Positions 45,032 through 54,320 of a DNA stretch of 64,000 nt are shown here, piece by piece; positions within the stretch are counted from its first letter, which is position 1; every line of letters begins with the position of its first letter. Location of the stretch: the NCBI GenBank assembly GCA_027485675.1, contig JAIXQP010000043.1:62001-126000 (forward strand). Direction: 5' to 3'. Below the pieces are notes generated by a model. That model saw only the letters and a list, made by a program, of their open reading frames with translations, had not been told where the DNA came from and searched no databases. Made by a program: the position numbers and the translations under genes. This DNA comes from Terriglobales bacterium (GTDB lineage: Bacteria; Acidobacteriota; Terriglobia; Bryobacterales; Bryobacteraceae).

Positions 45032-47860
45032 ATGTGGCGCCTCCGGCTTCTCCCCCTGTTGTGTCTCCCGCTCCAAGCGGAAGTCAGCTTCAATCGCGAC
45101 ATCCGTCCCATCCTCTCCGATACCTGCTTCCGCTGCCACGGCCCCGATCAGAGCTCCCGCATGGCCAGCCTCCGCCTCGATTTACGAAACGAAGCCATTC
45201 AACCCCGCCGCGCCGGCGCCCCCATCGTCCCCGGCGACCCCCAAAACTCCCTCATCATCCAACGAATCGAAGCCACCGGCCCCAAGCTGATGCCGCCCGC
45301 CTCGGCGCACAAAACCCTCACCGCCACCCAAAAGCAGCTCCTCACGCAGTGGGTCGCCGAAGGCGCCAAGTACGAGGGCCACTGGGCCTATCAACCCCTG
45401 CGGCCCGTCCCCGGCTCCATCGATTCCTTCATCAACCGCTCGCTCGCCGAAGCCAAGCTAACCCCCGCCCCTCCAGCGGACCGGACAACCCTCCTCCGCC
45501 GCCTCTACCTCGATCTCACCGGCCTCCCGCCCTCCCCCGCCGAACTCGCCTCCCGCGAACCCTACGCCGCCATCGTCGACCGGCTCCTCGCCTCGCCCCG
45601 CTACGCCGAAAAGCAGACCATGCTCTGGCTCGACGCCGTCCGCTACGCCGATACCTGCGGCTTCCACGGCGACAACGCCTTCCCCGCCTGGCCCTATCGC
45701 GATTACGTTCTCCGTTCGTTCCACGAGAACAAGCCCTTCGACCTCTTCACCCGCGAACAACTCGCCGGCGACCTTCTGCCCAACGCGACCCGCGAACAGC
45801 GCACCGCCACCGCCTTCCACCGCCTCACCCGCACCTCCGCCGAAGGCGGCATCCAGCCCAAGGAGTACCTCGCCAAGTACGCCGCCGACCGTGTCCGCAC
45901 CGTCTCCTCCGTCTGGCTCGGCGCCACGCTCGGCTGCGCCGAATGCCACGATCATAAGTTCGATCCCTACCTCGCCAAGGACTTCTACGCCATGAAGGCC
46001 TTCTTCGCCGATATCCAGGAGACCGGCCTCGTCCCCGACCATGGAAAGGACTCCTGGGGTAAGCAGCTGCTGTTGCCCACCCCGGCGCAGGAGAAGCGCC
46101 TCGCCGAACTCGCAAGCCTCCTGCCCCCCGCCTCGGTTCCCAGAGCCGAAACCTTCGGCTGGGTCGTCCAAACTCCCACCCAGTTCGACGCCACGAATGG
46201 CGCCGTCCTAAAGCTTGAAAAGGATAACCTCCTGGTCGCCTCTGGACCCAATCCGGACAACTCCACGTACTCGATCACCCTCAACGCCGACCCCGGTCCC
46301 TGGACGCACCTCGGTCTTGAGATTCAAGCCGATGACTCTCTCCCCGGCTCCAGTGTGGCCCGTGGCGCGGACCGCCTGGTCATCACGGAGGTCGAAGCCA
46401 GCGTGCCCCTTTCTCTCGCCGCCTCCAACGTCAACTTCTCCGCCAACGAACTGCCGGCCATGGCCGCTATCGATGGCGACCCGACCACGGGCTGGGGCAT
46501 CAACACCTATGGCGACCCCCGCGCCACAGTCCTCTCTCTGCGTTTTGCCAAGCCCTTCCCCGGCGGCAAACTCACCGTTCGCCTCCGCCATGACTCACCC
46601 TACCGCCGCGCCACGACCGGCCGCTTCCGGCTTGGGCTCTCGAAGGAAGCCATCGCCTGGGCGGCGGGCTTCGATGCGAAAAAGCCGGTGATCCCCGCCG
46701 AGGTCACCACCCGCGAAGCCGCCTTCTACCTCGGCGACCGGACCCGCGCCAAGCGCCAATTGGAGTACGACCTCCTCCGTGCGAACATGCCGAAAGTCGT
46801 GGTCACCGAAAGCGGTAAGCCGGAGGTCACCCGCATCCTGCCCCGCGGCAATTGGATGGACGAATCCGGAGCCCTCGTCGAACCCGCCGTGCCGCAATTC
46901 CTGGGCCAGCTAGCCACCAACGGCCAGGCCACCCGCCTCGACCTCGCCAACTGGATCGTCTCGAAGGACAACCCGCTCACGGCCCGTGTCTACGTCAACC
47001 GCACCTGGCGGCAGTTCTTCGGCACCGGCCTATCGAAGGTGCTTGACGACCTCGGCTCCCAGGGCGAATGGCCCACCCATCCCGAACTCCTCGATCATCT
47101 GGCCGCCGAGTTCCAACGCGACTGGGACGTGAAGCGGCTGATCCGTTCGGTCGTTCTCAGCCAGGCCTACCAACGCTCCTCGTCGCCCACCCCCGCCATG
47201 CTCGAACGCGATCCTGACAATCGGCTCTACGCCCGTCAGTCGCGTTTCCGCGTCGAGGCCGAGGCCGTCCGCGACATCGCTCTCGCCGCCTCGGGCCTGC
47301 TCACGGAGAAGCTCGGCGGCCCCAGCATTCGGCCTCCGCAGCCCGATGGCTACCTGGCCGCGCTCAACTATCCCATTCGCGACTACTCGGCCACAAAAGG
47401 CCCGGAACAGTATCGCCGCGGTCTCTACGTCCACTGGCAGCGCACCTTCCTGCATCCTGCACTGATGACCTTCGACGCGCCCTCCCGCGAAGAGTGCACG
47501 GTCAGCCGGACCAGTTCGAACACCCCGCTCCAGGCGCTGGTGCTGCTCAACGATCCCGTCTTTGTCGAAGCGGCCCGCGCCTTCGCGCAGCGCCTGTTCA
47601 CGCAGGGCAAGAGCTTCGAAGGCCGTGTCCAACTCGCCTATCAAACGGCGCTGAATCGCCCGGCCACTGCGGCCGAAGTCGAAGTGCTGCGCGGTCTCTA
47701 CGCCAAGGCCAAAACGGAACTCACAGCTGCCCGCGCCGCCGAACTGCTCAGCGTTGGGGAGGCCCCGCGCCTGGCCCCGAAACACGATGTCGAAGTAGCC
47801 GCGCTTATGACGGTCGCCCGCGCCGTCCTGAACCTCCACGGCGTCGTTACGAGGAACTAA
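45032..47860 (+). CDS. PSCyt1/PSCyt2/PSD1 (DUF1549/DUF1553) secreted cytochrome-like protein
   Basis: The protein has about 942 residues. After a signal peptide (MWRLRLLPLLCLPLQA) comes a PSCyt1 heme motif C32-F-R-C35-H36 and the DUF1549 (PSCyt2) region containing LRRLYLDLTGLPPSPAEL and GCAECHDHKFDPYLAKDFYAMKAFF, the latter with its own CxxCH. A central galactose-binding-like insert at about 380-560 follows, then DUF1553 (PSD1) at the C terminus (LANWIVSKDNPLTARVYVNRTWRQFFGTGL). Such proteins occur in large numbers in Planctomycetes and Solibacteres beside DUF1501 proteins, as here, two bases downstream. They are thought to be exported redox proteins in glycan breakdown; mechanism is unproven. 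Confidence 0.92.
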   Translation: MWRLRLLPLLCLPLQAEVSFNRDIRPILSDTCFRCHGPDQSSRMASLRLDLRNEAIQPRRAGAPIVPGDPQNSLIIQRIEATGPKLMPPASAHKTLTATQKQLLTQWVAEGAKYEGHWAYQPLRPVPGSIDSFINRSLAEAKLTPAPPADRTTLLRRLYLDLTGLPPSPAELASREPYAAIVDRLLASPRYAEKQTMLWLDAVRYADTCGFHGDNAFPAWPYRDYVLRSFHENKPFDLFTREQLAGDLLPNATREQRTATAFHRLTRTSAEGGIQPKEYLAKYAADRVRTVSSVWLGATLGCAECHDHKFDPYLAKDFYAMKAFFADIQETGLVPDHGKDSWGKQLLLPTPAQEKRLAELASLLPPASVPRAETFGWVVQTPTQFDATNGAVLKLEKDNLLVASGPNPDNSTYSITLNADPGPWTHLGLEIQADDSLPGSSVARGADRLVITEVEASVPLSLAASNVNFSANELPAMAAIDGDPTTGWGINTYGDPRATVLSLRFAKPFPGGKLTVRLRHDSPYRRATTGRFRLGLSKEAIAWAAGFDAKKPVIPAEVTTREAAFYLGDRTRAKRQLEYDLLRANMPKVVVTESGKPEVTRILPRGNWMDESGALVEPAVPQFLGQLATNGQATRLDLANWIVSKDNPLTARVYVNRTWRQFFGTGLSKVLDDLGSQGEWPTHPELLDHLAAEFQRDWDVKRLIRSVVLSQAYQRSSSPTPAMLERDPDNRLYARQSRFRVEAEAVRDIALAASGLLTEKLGGPSIRPPQPDGYLAALNYPIRDYSATKGPEQYRRGLYVHWQRTFLHPALMTFDAPSREECTVSRTSSNTPLQALVLLNDPVFVEAARAFAQRLFTQGKSFEGRVQLAYQTALNRPATAAEVEVLRGLYAKAKTELTAARAAELLSVGEAPRLAPKHDVEVAALMTVARAVLNLHGVVTRN

Positions 47861-47862
47861 CC

Positions 47863-49230
47863 ATGACCCCATTGCACCGTCGCGCATTCTTGGGCCGCAC
47901 CGCCGCCGGCTTCGGGCTCACCGCTCTGCAGTCCCTGCTCGGCGCTGGCTCCGGCCTGCATCATCCTGCCAAGGCCAAGCGCGTGATCTTCCTCTATCAG
48001 GCCGGCGGCCCGTCCCACCTGGAGCTGTTCGACCACAAGCCGAAGCTCGCCGCGATGCACGGCCAGGGCATGCCCGAGAGCTTCACCAAGGGCCAGCAGA
48101 TCGCCCAGTTGCAGGGGAAGCCGCTGCTCTGCTTCGGTCCCCAGTACGGCTTCCAGCGTTTCGGCAAAGCGGGCACCGAAATCTCCACGGAACTTCCGCA
48201 CATCGGCGGCGTGATCGATGACGTCTGCCTGGTCCGTTCCATGTGGACCGAACAGATCAACCACGACCCCGCCCATACGCTGATGAATACCGGCTCCATT
48301 CTCGCCGGCCGCCCGTCCATGGGCTCCTGGGCGGTCTATGGTCTGGGCACGGAGGCGAAGGACCTGCCCGGCTATGTCGTCCTCGTCTCGAACGGGCGCG
48401 GCGGTCAGGCCCAGCCGATTGCCGCGCGCCAATGGTCCGCCGGCATGTTGCCTTCGAAATTCCAGGGCGTGAAGTTCCAGTCCGTTGGCGACCCGGTGCT
48501 CTACATTGAAAACCCGCGCGGCATGAATGCCAAGCTGCAGCAGCACTCCGTCGAGGCGATCACCGCTTTGCAGCGTCTCGAACAACAGACCCTCGGCGAC
48601 CCTGAAGTGCAAACCCGCATCGCCCAATACGAAATGGCGTTCCAGATGCAGTCGAGCGTCCCCGGCCTGATGGACTTCTCCTCGGAACCGGCCAGTGTCC
48701 TCGAAGCCTACGGCGCCAAGCCGGGCGACGGTTCGTTCGCCTCGAACTGCCTGCTGGCCCGGCGGCTGGCCGAGCGCGGCGTCCGCTTCATTCAGCTCTA
48801 TCATCGGGACTGGGACCACCACAATAAGCTTAAGGAAGGCGTCGGCTACAAGACCGGTGAAGTCGACCGGCCCACGGCCGCGCTGATCAAGGATCTGAAG
48901 CAGCGGGGCATGCTCGACGAGACGCTCGTGATCTGGGGCGGGGAGTTCGGGCGGACCCCGATGTCGCAGGGCGGTGACGGCCGGGATCACCACATCAAGG
49001 GCTTTTCGTATCTGATGGCCGGGGGCGGTATCAAGCCGGGCACGGTCTATGGCGCCACGGACGAACTCGGCTACGCGGCCGTTGAGAACCCCGTCAGCGT
49101 CCATGATTTCCACGCCACCATGCTCCACTTGTTGGGCATTAACCATCTGCGTTTGACCGTGAAGTACCAGGGCCTCGACGTCCGCCTGACGGGCATCAGC
49201 GGCGAAGTGGTGAAGGGGATCCTGGCATGA
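47863..49230 (+). CDS. DUF1501 domain-containing exported protein
   Basis: The 455-residue protein starts MTPLHRRAFLGRTAAGFGL, a twin-arginine-like leader. The body carries DUF1501 (sulfatase/alkaline-phosphatase-like fold) features: FLYQAGGPSHLELFDHKPKL, TEQINHDPAHTLMNTGS and WGGEFGRTPMSQGGDGRDHH. The gene follows the PSD1 gene by two bases, the standard pair, and overlaps the DinB-like gene by four bases. The start at 47863 was preferred to an upstream open frame that begins inside the PSD1 gene. Activity of DUF1501 is not established. Confidence 0.93.
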   Translation: MTPLHRRAFLGRTAAGFGLTALQSLLGAGSGLHHPAKAKRVIFLYQAGGPSHLELFDHKPKLAAMHGQGMPESFTKGQQIAQLQGKPLLCFGPQYGFQRFGKAGTEISTELPHIGGVIDDVCLVRSMWTEQINHDPAHTLMNTGSILAGRPSMGSWAVYGLGTEAKDLPGYVVLVSNGRGGQAQPIAARQWSAGMLPSKFQGVKFQSVGDPVLYIENPRGMNAKLQQHSVEAITALQRLEQQTLGDPEVQTRIAQYEMAFQMQSSVPGLMDFSSEPASVLEAYGAKPGDGSFASNCLLARRLAERGVRFIQLYHRDWDHHNKLKEGVGYKTGEVDRPTAALIKDLKQRGMLDETLVIWGGEFGRTPMSQGGDGRDHHIKGFSYLMAGGGIKPGTVYGATDELGYAAVENPVSVHDFHATMLHLLGINHLRLTVKYQGLDVRLTGISGEVVKGILA

Positions 49231-49685
49231 CGCACACGGTGGAATCGCTTTTTCTGGGGCACTCCGTCCGCAAGCTCGAGCAGATGGAGAAGATGATTCA
49301 GGATCGTCTGCCGCTCTTCACGCCGGAGCAGGTTTGGCACAAGGGTAAGAACGAAGAGAACTCGGTCGGCAACCTGATCCTGCATCTGTGCGGCAACGCC
49401 CGCTACTACATCGGCCACGGACTCGGCGGCCGGCCCAACGTCCGCGACCGCGATGCCGAGTTCTCCTCTACCGGCCATGACGACCTGGCCGGTTTGCTGC
49501 GTACGACCATCGCCGAGGCGTCGCCGATTCTGGCCGCGCTGCCGCCGGAGCGGCTCACCGAGACGCTGCCCCCGGACCTGGTCGTCCCCGCCGGCATCAC
49601 CACGGTCCTCGAACTCATATACCAGATTGTGGGCCACTTCCAGCAACACACGGGCCAAATCATCTTCGCCGCCAAACAACTCTAA
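49227..49685 (+). CDS. DinB-family protein
   Basis: The 152 residues form a probable four-helix bundle: SLFLGHSVRKLEQMEKMI with a first His, LILHLCGNARYYIGHGLGG and IYQIVGHFQQHTGQIIFAAKQL with the C-terminal His pair. Three histidines at helix ends are characteristic of DinB/DUF664 metal-binding proteins, some of which are thiol-dependent transferases (including bacillithiol-dependent ones). That is interesting next to a YpdA-type reductase elsewhere in the window. Start overlaps the DUF1501 stop by four bases (ATGA). Function is unknown. Confidence 0.85.
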   Translation: MTHTVESLFLGHSVRKLEQMEKMIQDRLPLFTPEQVWHKGKNEENSVGNLILHLCGNARYYIGHGLGGRPNVRDRDAEFSSTGHDDLAGLLRTTIAEASPILAALPPERLTETLPPDLVVPAGITTVLELIYQIVGHFQQHTGQIIFAAKQL

Positions 49686-49686
49686 A

Positions 49687-50406
49687 ATGAACCCGAAAAC
49701 CAGATTCGCCGCCGTCTTTCTTAGCGCCCTGACTCTCGGCTGGTCGCAAGCGCCCTCTCCGGCTGTACTCCAGCAGGTTCTTGAAAAACGGCTGCTCTCG
49801 CTCCGGCCTGACGGCATGACCGAACGGCAAGTGTTGTTTGAGGAGGTCCGCGCCGGTGCCAAGGTAGGCAATGCCTACCCGTTCACGGTCACGGGTTCCA
49901 TTCGGGATTACGGTCCCGGCTACCCGGCCAACAACTTCTACGGCCAAACCTGTGTCGGCCGCATTCCTGGCTGGGTCTTTCAACTCAGCCGGAATGCCAC
50001 CGGCGATTGGCAGGTGGATGGCCGCATGACCGTCACGGATAGCCGATGCGAAAAGAATCCCGCCGCGGGTGTGTCTTCCATTCCGCTTGCCTCGCTCAAG
50101 GGCGCCGCTGCCCCGGCCCAGCCCGTGCCCGGCGCCGAGCGCGCTACAGGGCCGACAGAGCTCCATCTCGGCGAGTGGGCCTGTTACGGCACCGGTGGCC
50201 GTCTGATGGCCGGACTCGGATTTATTCTCCAAGCGGACGGAACCTACCTGAACGGAGATAAGAAGCCGGGCGGACGGTGGATTCGAGAAGTCGCGGCCGC
50301 TAGGATCTCCTTTCGGGGAGGACACCTCGATGGCCAGACCGGCTCCAAACTGACAGGACAGGGAATGACGCTTTCGAATACGGTCAGTTGCGAGCCGTGG
50401 CGGTAG
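49687..50406 (+). CDS. Secreted protein of unknown function
   Basis: The 239-residue protein starts at ATG 49687, one base after the DinB-like gene stop, with a signal peptide (MNPKTRFAAVFLSALTLGWSQ). The mature part splits in two: an N-terminal FPNYGPGYPANNFYGQTCVGR-like beta region around residues 70-110, and a C-terminal calycin-like region (LHLGEWACYGTGGRLMAGLGFILQADGTYLNGDKKPGGRW) suggesting a small beta-barrel, with four cysteines likely pairing. It overlaps the opposite-strand ankyrin gene by 23 bases at the 3' ends. I do not recognise the family. Confidence 0.6.
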   Translation: MNPKTRFAAVFLSALTLGWSQAPSPAVLQQVLEKRLLSLRPDGMTERQVLFEEVRAGAKVGNAYPFTVTGSIRDYGPGYPANNFYGQTCVGRIPGWVFQLSRNATGDWQVDGRMTVTDSRCEKNPAAGVSSIPLASLKGAAAPAQPVPGAERATGPTELHLGEWACYGTGGRLMAGLGFILQADGTYLNGDKKPGGRWIREVAAARISFRGGHLDGQTGSKLTGQGMTLSNTVSCEPWR

Positions 50407-52204
50407 CCACCGGCAAGGCCTTCGCCAAGGCTTCCACGGCCCAATTCGCCCCCGCCGCCGAGATCCATTGGTTGTAGCCGAACGGATAGCCGCTATCCAT
50501 CTTCGGCTGCAGGGGATGCGCCCGGGTCTGGACGAACCAGGAGCCGTCGGGATACTGCGTCCGCAGGAGAAACGCGATGGCCGTTGGGTTCGTTTCGTTA
50601 AGGGCGTCGAGCGCCATGCCGGTGGCATAGGCGTCACTGGTCAGGTACGGCATCTGCGCCCAGCCGCCGTCCGGCCGCTGCGCGCGCCGCAAATCGTCCG
50701 CCGCCTGCCGGATCACCGCCGGCGCAGCCTTACCCCAGCGCAGACCTAGCAGCCGTAGCGCCTGCTCCTCAACGCCCACGGGCTTCTGCTTTTCGAGCCA
50801 CCGCCGCGCCCGTCCCACCCGGTCGGCGAACTCCTCCGCCCGGCCCGGAATGGGATAGGCCGTGAAGGCGCGGATCGCGTAAGCGGTCAGGCCGATGCTG
50901 CTGTACTGCTGCGGCACCCGATACCCCGTGGCTTTCAGATAGCCCTCTGGCGCCTGCACAAACGCGAGGTTCTGCACCTCGGCGTCCGTCAGCTTGTTCG
51001 CCGGGTACTGTTGCTTGGCCAGACTGTCGAGGACATAGCCGGTGATCTCCGGCGTGATGAAACCGATCCGCAGATTCGGCGTCCGGTTGTTCTCCATCGC
51101 CACCAGGACGCGCAGCTCCCGGCGCGCCGCTTCGACATCGAAGCCGATGCCATGCGCCTTGGCCGCCGCAATTGCGCCGGCCGGCTGATGGTTGCTGTGG
51201 CAACTCGTGCAGCCGCGCTGCTTCCAGACGGCGGGACCGGTCTTCTGCAGCAGCGGAATCGCGCGTGCCAGCGCCTCTTCGGCCGATTTCGCCGGCGCCG
51301 TGGAGGCGGCCGGCAGATGCTCCTTCTCCCCGGTGCCTCCTGCTTCGCGCAGGAGCTTCGCCATCGCCCCATCTTCGAAGCGCAGCGTCAACGTCAACGG
51401 TGTCAGTCCGTCCTCCTCGACGGCGTTCACCTTCGCTCCAGCCCGCAGCAGCAGCGCCACGGCGGCCGGGTCCCGGTCAAAGGAGATCGCCGCGCGAGCC
51501 AGGGCGGTATAGCCGCGTTTGTCTTTCCGGTCCACGACGGCTCCGTTCTTGAGGAGCAGCTGCATCAGCGGAACCGAGTGCCGGATGGCGGCGTTGTGCA
51601 GGGCCGTTTCGCCCCGGTCGCCGAGGCCATCCACGGCGGCGCCCTTGGCCAGAAGCAGTTCCGCGCAGGGCAGGCAACTCACTTTCGCGGCGCGGTAGAG
51701 CGCCGTGCTCGAGGGAGCCAGTTGGGCACCTTTGGCGAACAGGGCTTGCAGGGAAGCCACGTCCCCGGCTTGCGCCGCGCGGTCGAGCGGGGTCAAGCCG
51801 CCCCGGTTGCCGGCGTTCGGATCCGCGCCCGCTTCGAGCAGTTGCTTCACGATGGCGGCCCCGCCGGGCCGTCCGGCCGCCACGAGCAGCGGCGTCACCC
51901 CGGTGGCTGTCGCGGCTTGGGCGTTGGCGCCCTTGGCCAGCAGCAGGGCGGTCTTCACCTCGTCGTAGACCGCGAAATGCAAAGCCGTGTAGCCGTCGCG
52001 GTTGGCGGCGTTGACGTCGGCGTCCCGTTCGAGCAGATTGCGGACCGCTGCGGCGTCGGCTGTGAGCACGGCAAACATCAGCGCCGTCGTGCCGTCTGCC
52101 TTCATCGCGCGGGCGTCGATTGTCGAGGCGTCGCCCTCCCGCAGAAGCAGGAATGGGTCAACCGCCATCAGCGGAAAGGCGAGCAACAGGGCGAACTTCT
52201 TCAT
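50384..52204 (-). CDS. Exported ankyrin-repeat / CxxCH heme-motif / alpha-alpha-toroid fusion protein
   Basis: The 606-residue protein starts with a signal peptide (MKKFALLLAFPLMA). Ankyrin repeats span about 38-290; repeats such as GYTALHFAVY, GLTPLDRAAQAGD and GETALHNAAIRHS are clear. A cytochrome-type motif C332-T-S-C335-H336 follows. The last 260 residues resemble prenyltransferase/squalene-cyclase helical repeats (GYVLDSLAKQ, YSSIGLTAYAIRAF, QRPDGGWAQMP). I know of no standard family with all three. One heme attached to a scaffold is possible. It is convergent with the preceding gene and divergent from the LRR gene. The ATG at 52204 starts the signal peptide; a longer frame to 52318 runs into the intergenic region. 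Confidence 0.75.
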   Translation of the reverse strand: MKKFALLLAFPLMAVDPFLLLREGDASTIDARAMKADGTTALMFAVLTADAAAVRNLLERDADVNAANRDGYTALHFAVYDEVKTALLLAKGANAQAATATGVTPLLVAAGRPGGAAIVKQLLEAGADPNAGNRGGLTPLDRAAQAGDVASLQALFAKGAQLAPSSTALYRAAKVSCLPCAELLLAKGAAVDGLGDRGETALHNAAIRHSVPLMQLLLKNGAVVDRKDKRGYTALARAAISFDRDPAAVALLLRAGAKVNAVEEDGLTPLTLTLRFEDGAMAKLLREAGGTGEKEHLPAASTAPAKSAEEALARAIPLLQKTGPAVWKQRGCTSCHSNHQPAGAIAAAKAHGIGFDVEAARRELRVLVAMENNRTPNLRIGFITPEITGYVLDSLAKQQYPANKLTDAEVQNLAFVQAPEGYLKATGYRVPQQYSSIGLTAYAIRAFTAYPIPGRAEEFADRVGRARRWLEKQKPVGVEEQALRLLGLRWGKAAPAVIRQAADDLRRAQRPDGGWAQMPYLTSDAYATGMALDALNETNPTAIAFLLRTQYPDGSWFVQTRAHPLQPKMDSGYPFGYNQWISAAGANWAVEALAKALPVATATARN

Positions 52205-52267
52205 AGTGCTGCCATATCCTAACAGCACCTTTTCCCGAAAGAAAGGGGAGTAACGTCGGGGATTCCC

Positions 52268-52296
52268 TTGACCGAACGTCGAATCGAGAACAAGAT
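52268..52296 (+). promoter_or_regulatory. Candidate promoter of the LRR gene
   Basis: TTGACC (52268-52273), 17 bases, CAAGAT (52291-52296) stands eight bases before the GTG at 52305. No Shine-Dalgarno sequence is visible. The 100-base space to the ankyrin gene holds nothing else recognisable. Confidence 0.4.
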
Positions 52297-52304
52297 AAAA
52301 GAAA

Positions 52305-54320
52305 GTGAGCGAAAGCAATAGGAAGCGGTGGAAGCTGGTAGCCGTGGCGGCACTCCTCGGGGTGGCGGCGGGCTACGCCAAGGATCTCGACGAACGCAAC
52401 ATCGCCCTGTGGGCGTTGCGGAAAGGAGGCCGCGTCCTGCTGCAGGGTGGCTCGGCGTACGTCAGCGATCCCGCTGATTTGCCCGCCACACCGATTCGCA
52501 TTGTTGGCGTGGACATGCACGGCACCGTCGTCCCGCCCCGGGAGCTCGAACCGCTCGGCCAACTTCCCGAACTTCGGGAGGTGTTCCTGCCGGCCCGCGT
52601 ATGGTCGCCCACGTTCGACAAGAAATCCGAGTATGCCGATGAGATGTTCGACTTCTTCCAGAACTCAAAGAAGCTCGAAAAGTTCGAAGCCGGGCTCACC
52701 ACGTTGGCTTATCTCCGCCTCGGCGAAGCCGGCCTGCAGCGTCTTGCTCCGCTCACCCAGTTAAGGGATCTGCGGATTTGCCTCGTCACGATCAAGAGCC
52801 CGAAGACGCTCGCGCCGTTCGTCAACATGGAGTACCTGGATCTGAACGACGCCAACATCATGGATGAGATGATGCCCGGTCTGGCGGGCATGAAGAAGCT
52901 GCGCCGCCTCACCATGATCGGGACGCTCATTACCGACGAAGGGCTGAAGTACATCCAGGACCTGACCACCCTCGAAGAGCTCGATCTCTACGGCGTCCGC
53001 ATCACCGATGCTGGCGTGCAGAACCTGCGGAAGCTGACTAACCTGCGGCGACTGAACCTGCTGGGCGCTCAGATCACCGATCAGAGCGCCGACATCCTGG
53101 CCGGCCTGCCGCAGTTGACGGAGCTCAATCTCTACCGGAGCCGTCTCACTAACGCCGGCCTCTCGAAGATTCAAAAGCTGCCGAACCTGCGCCTGCTTGA
53201 CGTCCGCTACAGCGATGTTTCCGAGGCCGGCGTGACGGCTCTGCGCGCCGCCAACCCGAAGTGCCGCGTGGCGTTCGTGAACAAGATGGCGGCCCGCAAC
53301 ATCCCGGCGGCCGATGCCGCCCCGAAGGCCACCACCCCCAAGGCCATCGCCGCCTGGATCGAATCGCTCGGTGGACGCACCCAGCTTCGCGATGGACAGA
53401 TCCGCTCGATCTACCTCGCCCGGGTGCCTTTCAACGATAAACAACTCGTCCATTTGAAGGGCCTCTCGGCTCTCGAGTCGATCGACCTCGAAGGAACCGA
53501 CGTGAGTGACAACGGCGTTGCCACCCTCGCCGGCCTCTCCTCGCTCCGTCTTGTGAACCTGAGCTTCACCTCGATTACTGACCGGAACCTGCCGGCGTTG
53601 GCCCGCCTGCCTCATCTTGCCCGGCTCTCTTTGGCCGGCACCCTGGTTGCCGGGGCTTCGCTCGGCGAACTGGCGGGGCTCACGAGCCTTGAAGAGCTCG
53701 ACCTCAACTCCAGCCGCCTCACCGATGCCGGCATGGCCCCCATCGCGCGCCTGCTCCATCTGCGCAAGTTAACGCTGAGCAATACTGATGTCACGGACGC
53801 GGGACTTGAGCCGCTCGTGCCTCTGTCGAACATCGAACAACTGGACCTGCGCGGCGTCGATCTTGGCGACGAAGGGCTGCGGCGCCTGGCGCGGATCGTC
53901 TCCCTGCGCGACCTGAATCTGAACCATGGCCGCTTTACCGATAAGGGCCTCGCCCATTTGAAAGCGCTGCCCAAGCTCGAACGCCTGCGGCTCGTCCGCA
54001 CCCGGCTGACCGACGCGGGCGTGCTTCATTTGGCGGAGATCAAAACTCTGCGGTCGCTCAAGCTCGACTACACGAAGGTCACCGACAAGGGGATCGACGT
54101 GCTGGCGGCCTCGCTGCCGCTGGAGGACCTGACGCTCGACAGCACGGACGTCACGGACAAGGGCGCCGCCCGCCTGGCGGCCATGCCCAGCCTGAAGGCC
54201 ATTGACCTGTATCACACGCTGGTCTCGGAGGCCGGCTTCAAGCAGCTGCAAACCGCGCTCCCGCAGTGCAGCGTCTTCTGGGAGAAGGAATCGGCTCTGC
54301 CCACCCGGAGGCACCTATGA
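52305..54320 (+). CDS. Exported leucine-rich-repeat protein, two repeat domains
   Basis: The protein has 671 residues, a basic N terminus and a hydrophobic signal/anchor (RKRWKLVAVAALLGVAAGYA). About 20 leucine-rich repeats of the cysteine-containing-like type follow, with consensus LxxLxLxxTxITDxGLxxLaxL (for example LEELDLYGVRITDAGVQNL). They form two domains separated near residue 345 by a linker and the module IAAWIESLGGRTQLRDGQI. This planctomycete/acidobacterial LRR type is probably a protein-interaction scaffold. The GTG at 52305 starts the signal. The end overlaps the next LRR gene by four bases (ATGA). Confidence 0.85.
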   Translation: MSESNRKRWKLVAVAALLGVAAGYAKDLDERNIALWALRKGGRVLLQGGSAYVSDPADLPATPIRIVGVDMHGTVVPPRELEPLGQLPELREVFLPARVWSPTFDKKSEYADEMFDFFQNSKKLEKFEAGLTTLAYLRLGEAGLQRLAPLTQLRDLRICLVTIKSPKTLAPFVNMEYLDLNDANIMDEMMPGLAGMKKLRRLTMIGTLITDEGLKYIQDLTTLEELDLYGVRITDAGVQNLRKLTNLRRLNLLGAQITDQSADILAGLPQLTELNLYRSRLTNAGLSKIQKLPNLRLLDVRYSDVSEAGVTALRAANPKCRVAFVNKMAARNIPAADAAPKATTPKAIAAWIESLGGRTQLRDGQIRSIYLARVPFNDKQLVHLKGLSALESIDLEGTDVSDNGVATLAGLSSLRLVNLSFTSITDRNLPALARLPHLARLSLAGTLVAGASLGELAGLTSLEELDLNSSRLTDAGMAPIARLLHLRKLTLSNTDVTDAGLEPLVPLSNIEQLDLRGVDLGDEGLRRLARIVSLRDLNLNHGRFTDKGLAHLKALPKLERLRLVRTRLTDAGVLHLAEIKTLRSLKLDYTKVTDKGIDVLAASLPLEDLTLDSTDVTDKGAARLAAMPSLKAIDLYHTLVSEAGFKQLQTALPQCSVFWEKESALPTRRHL

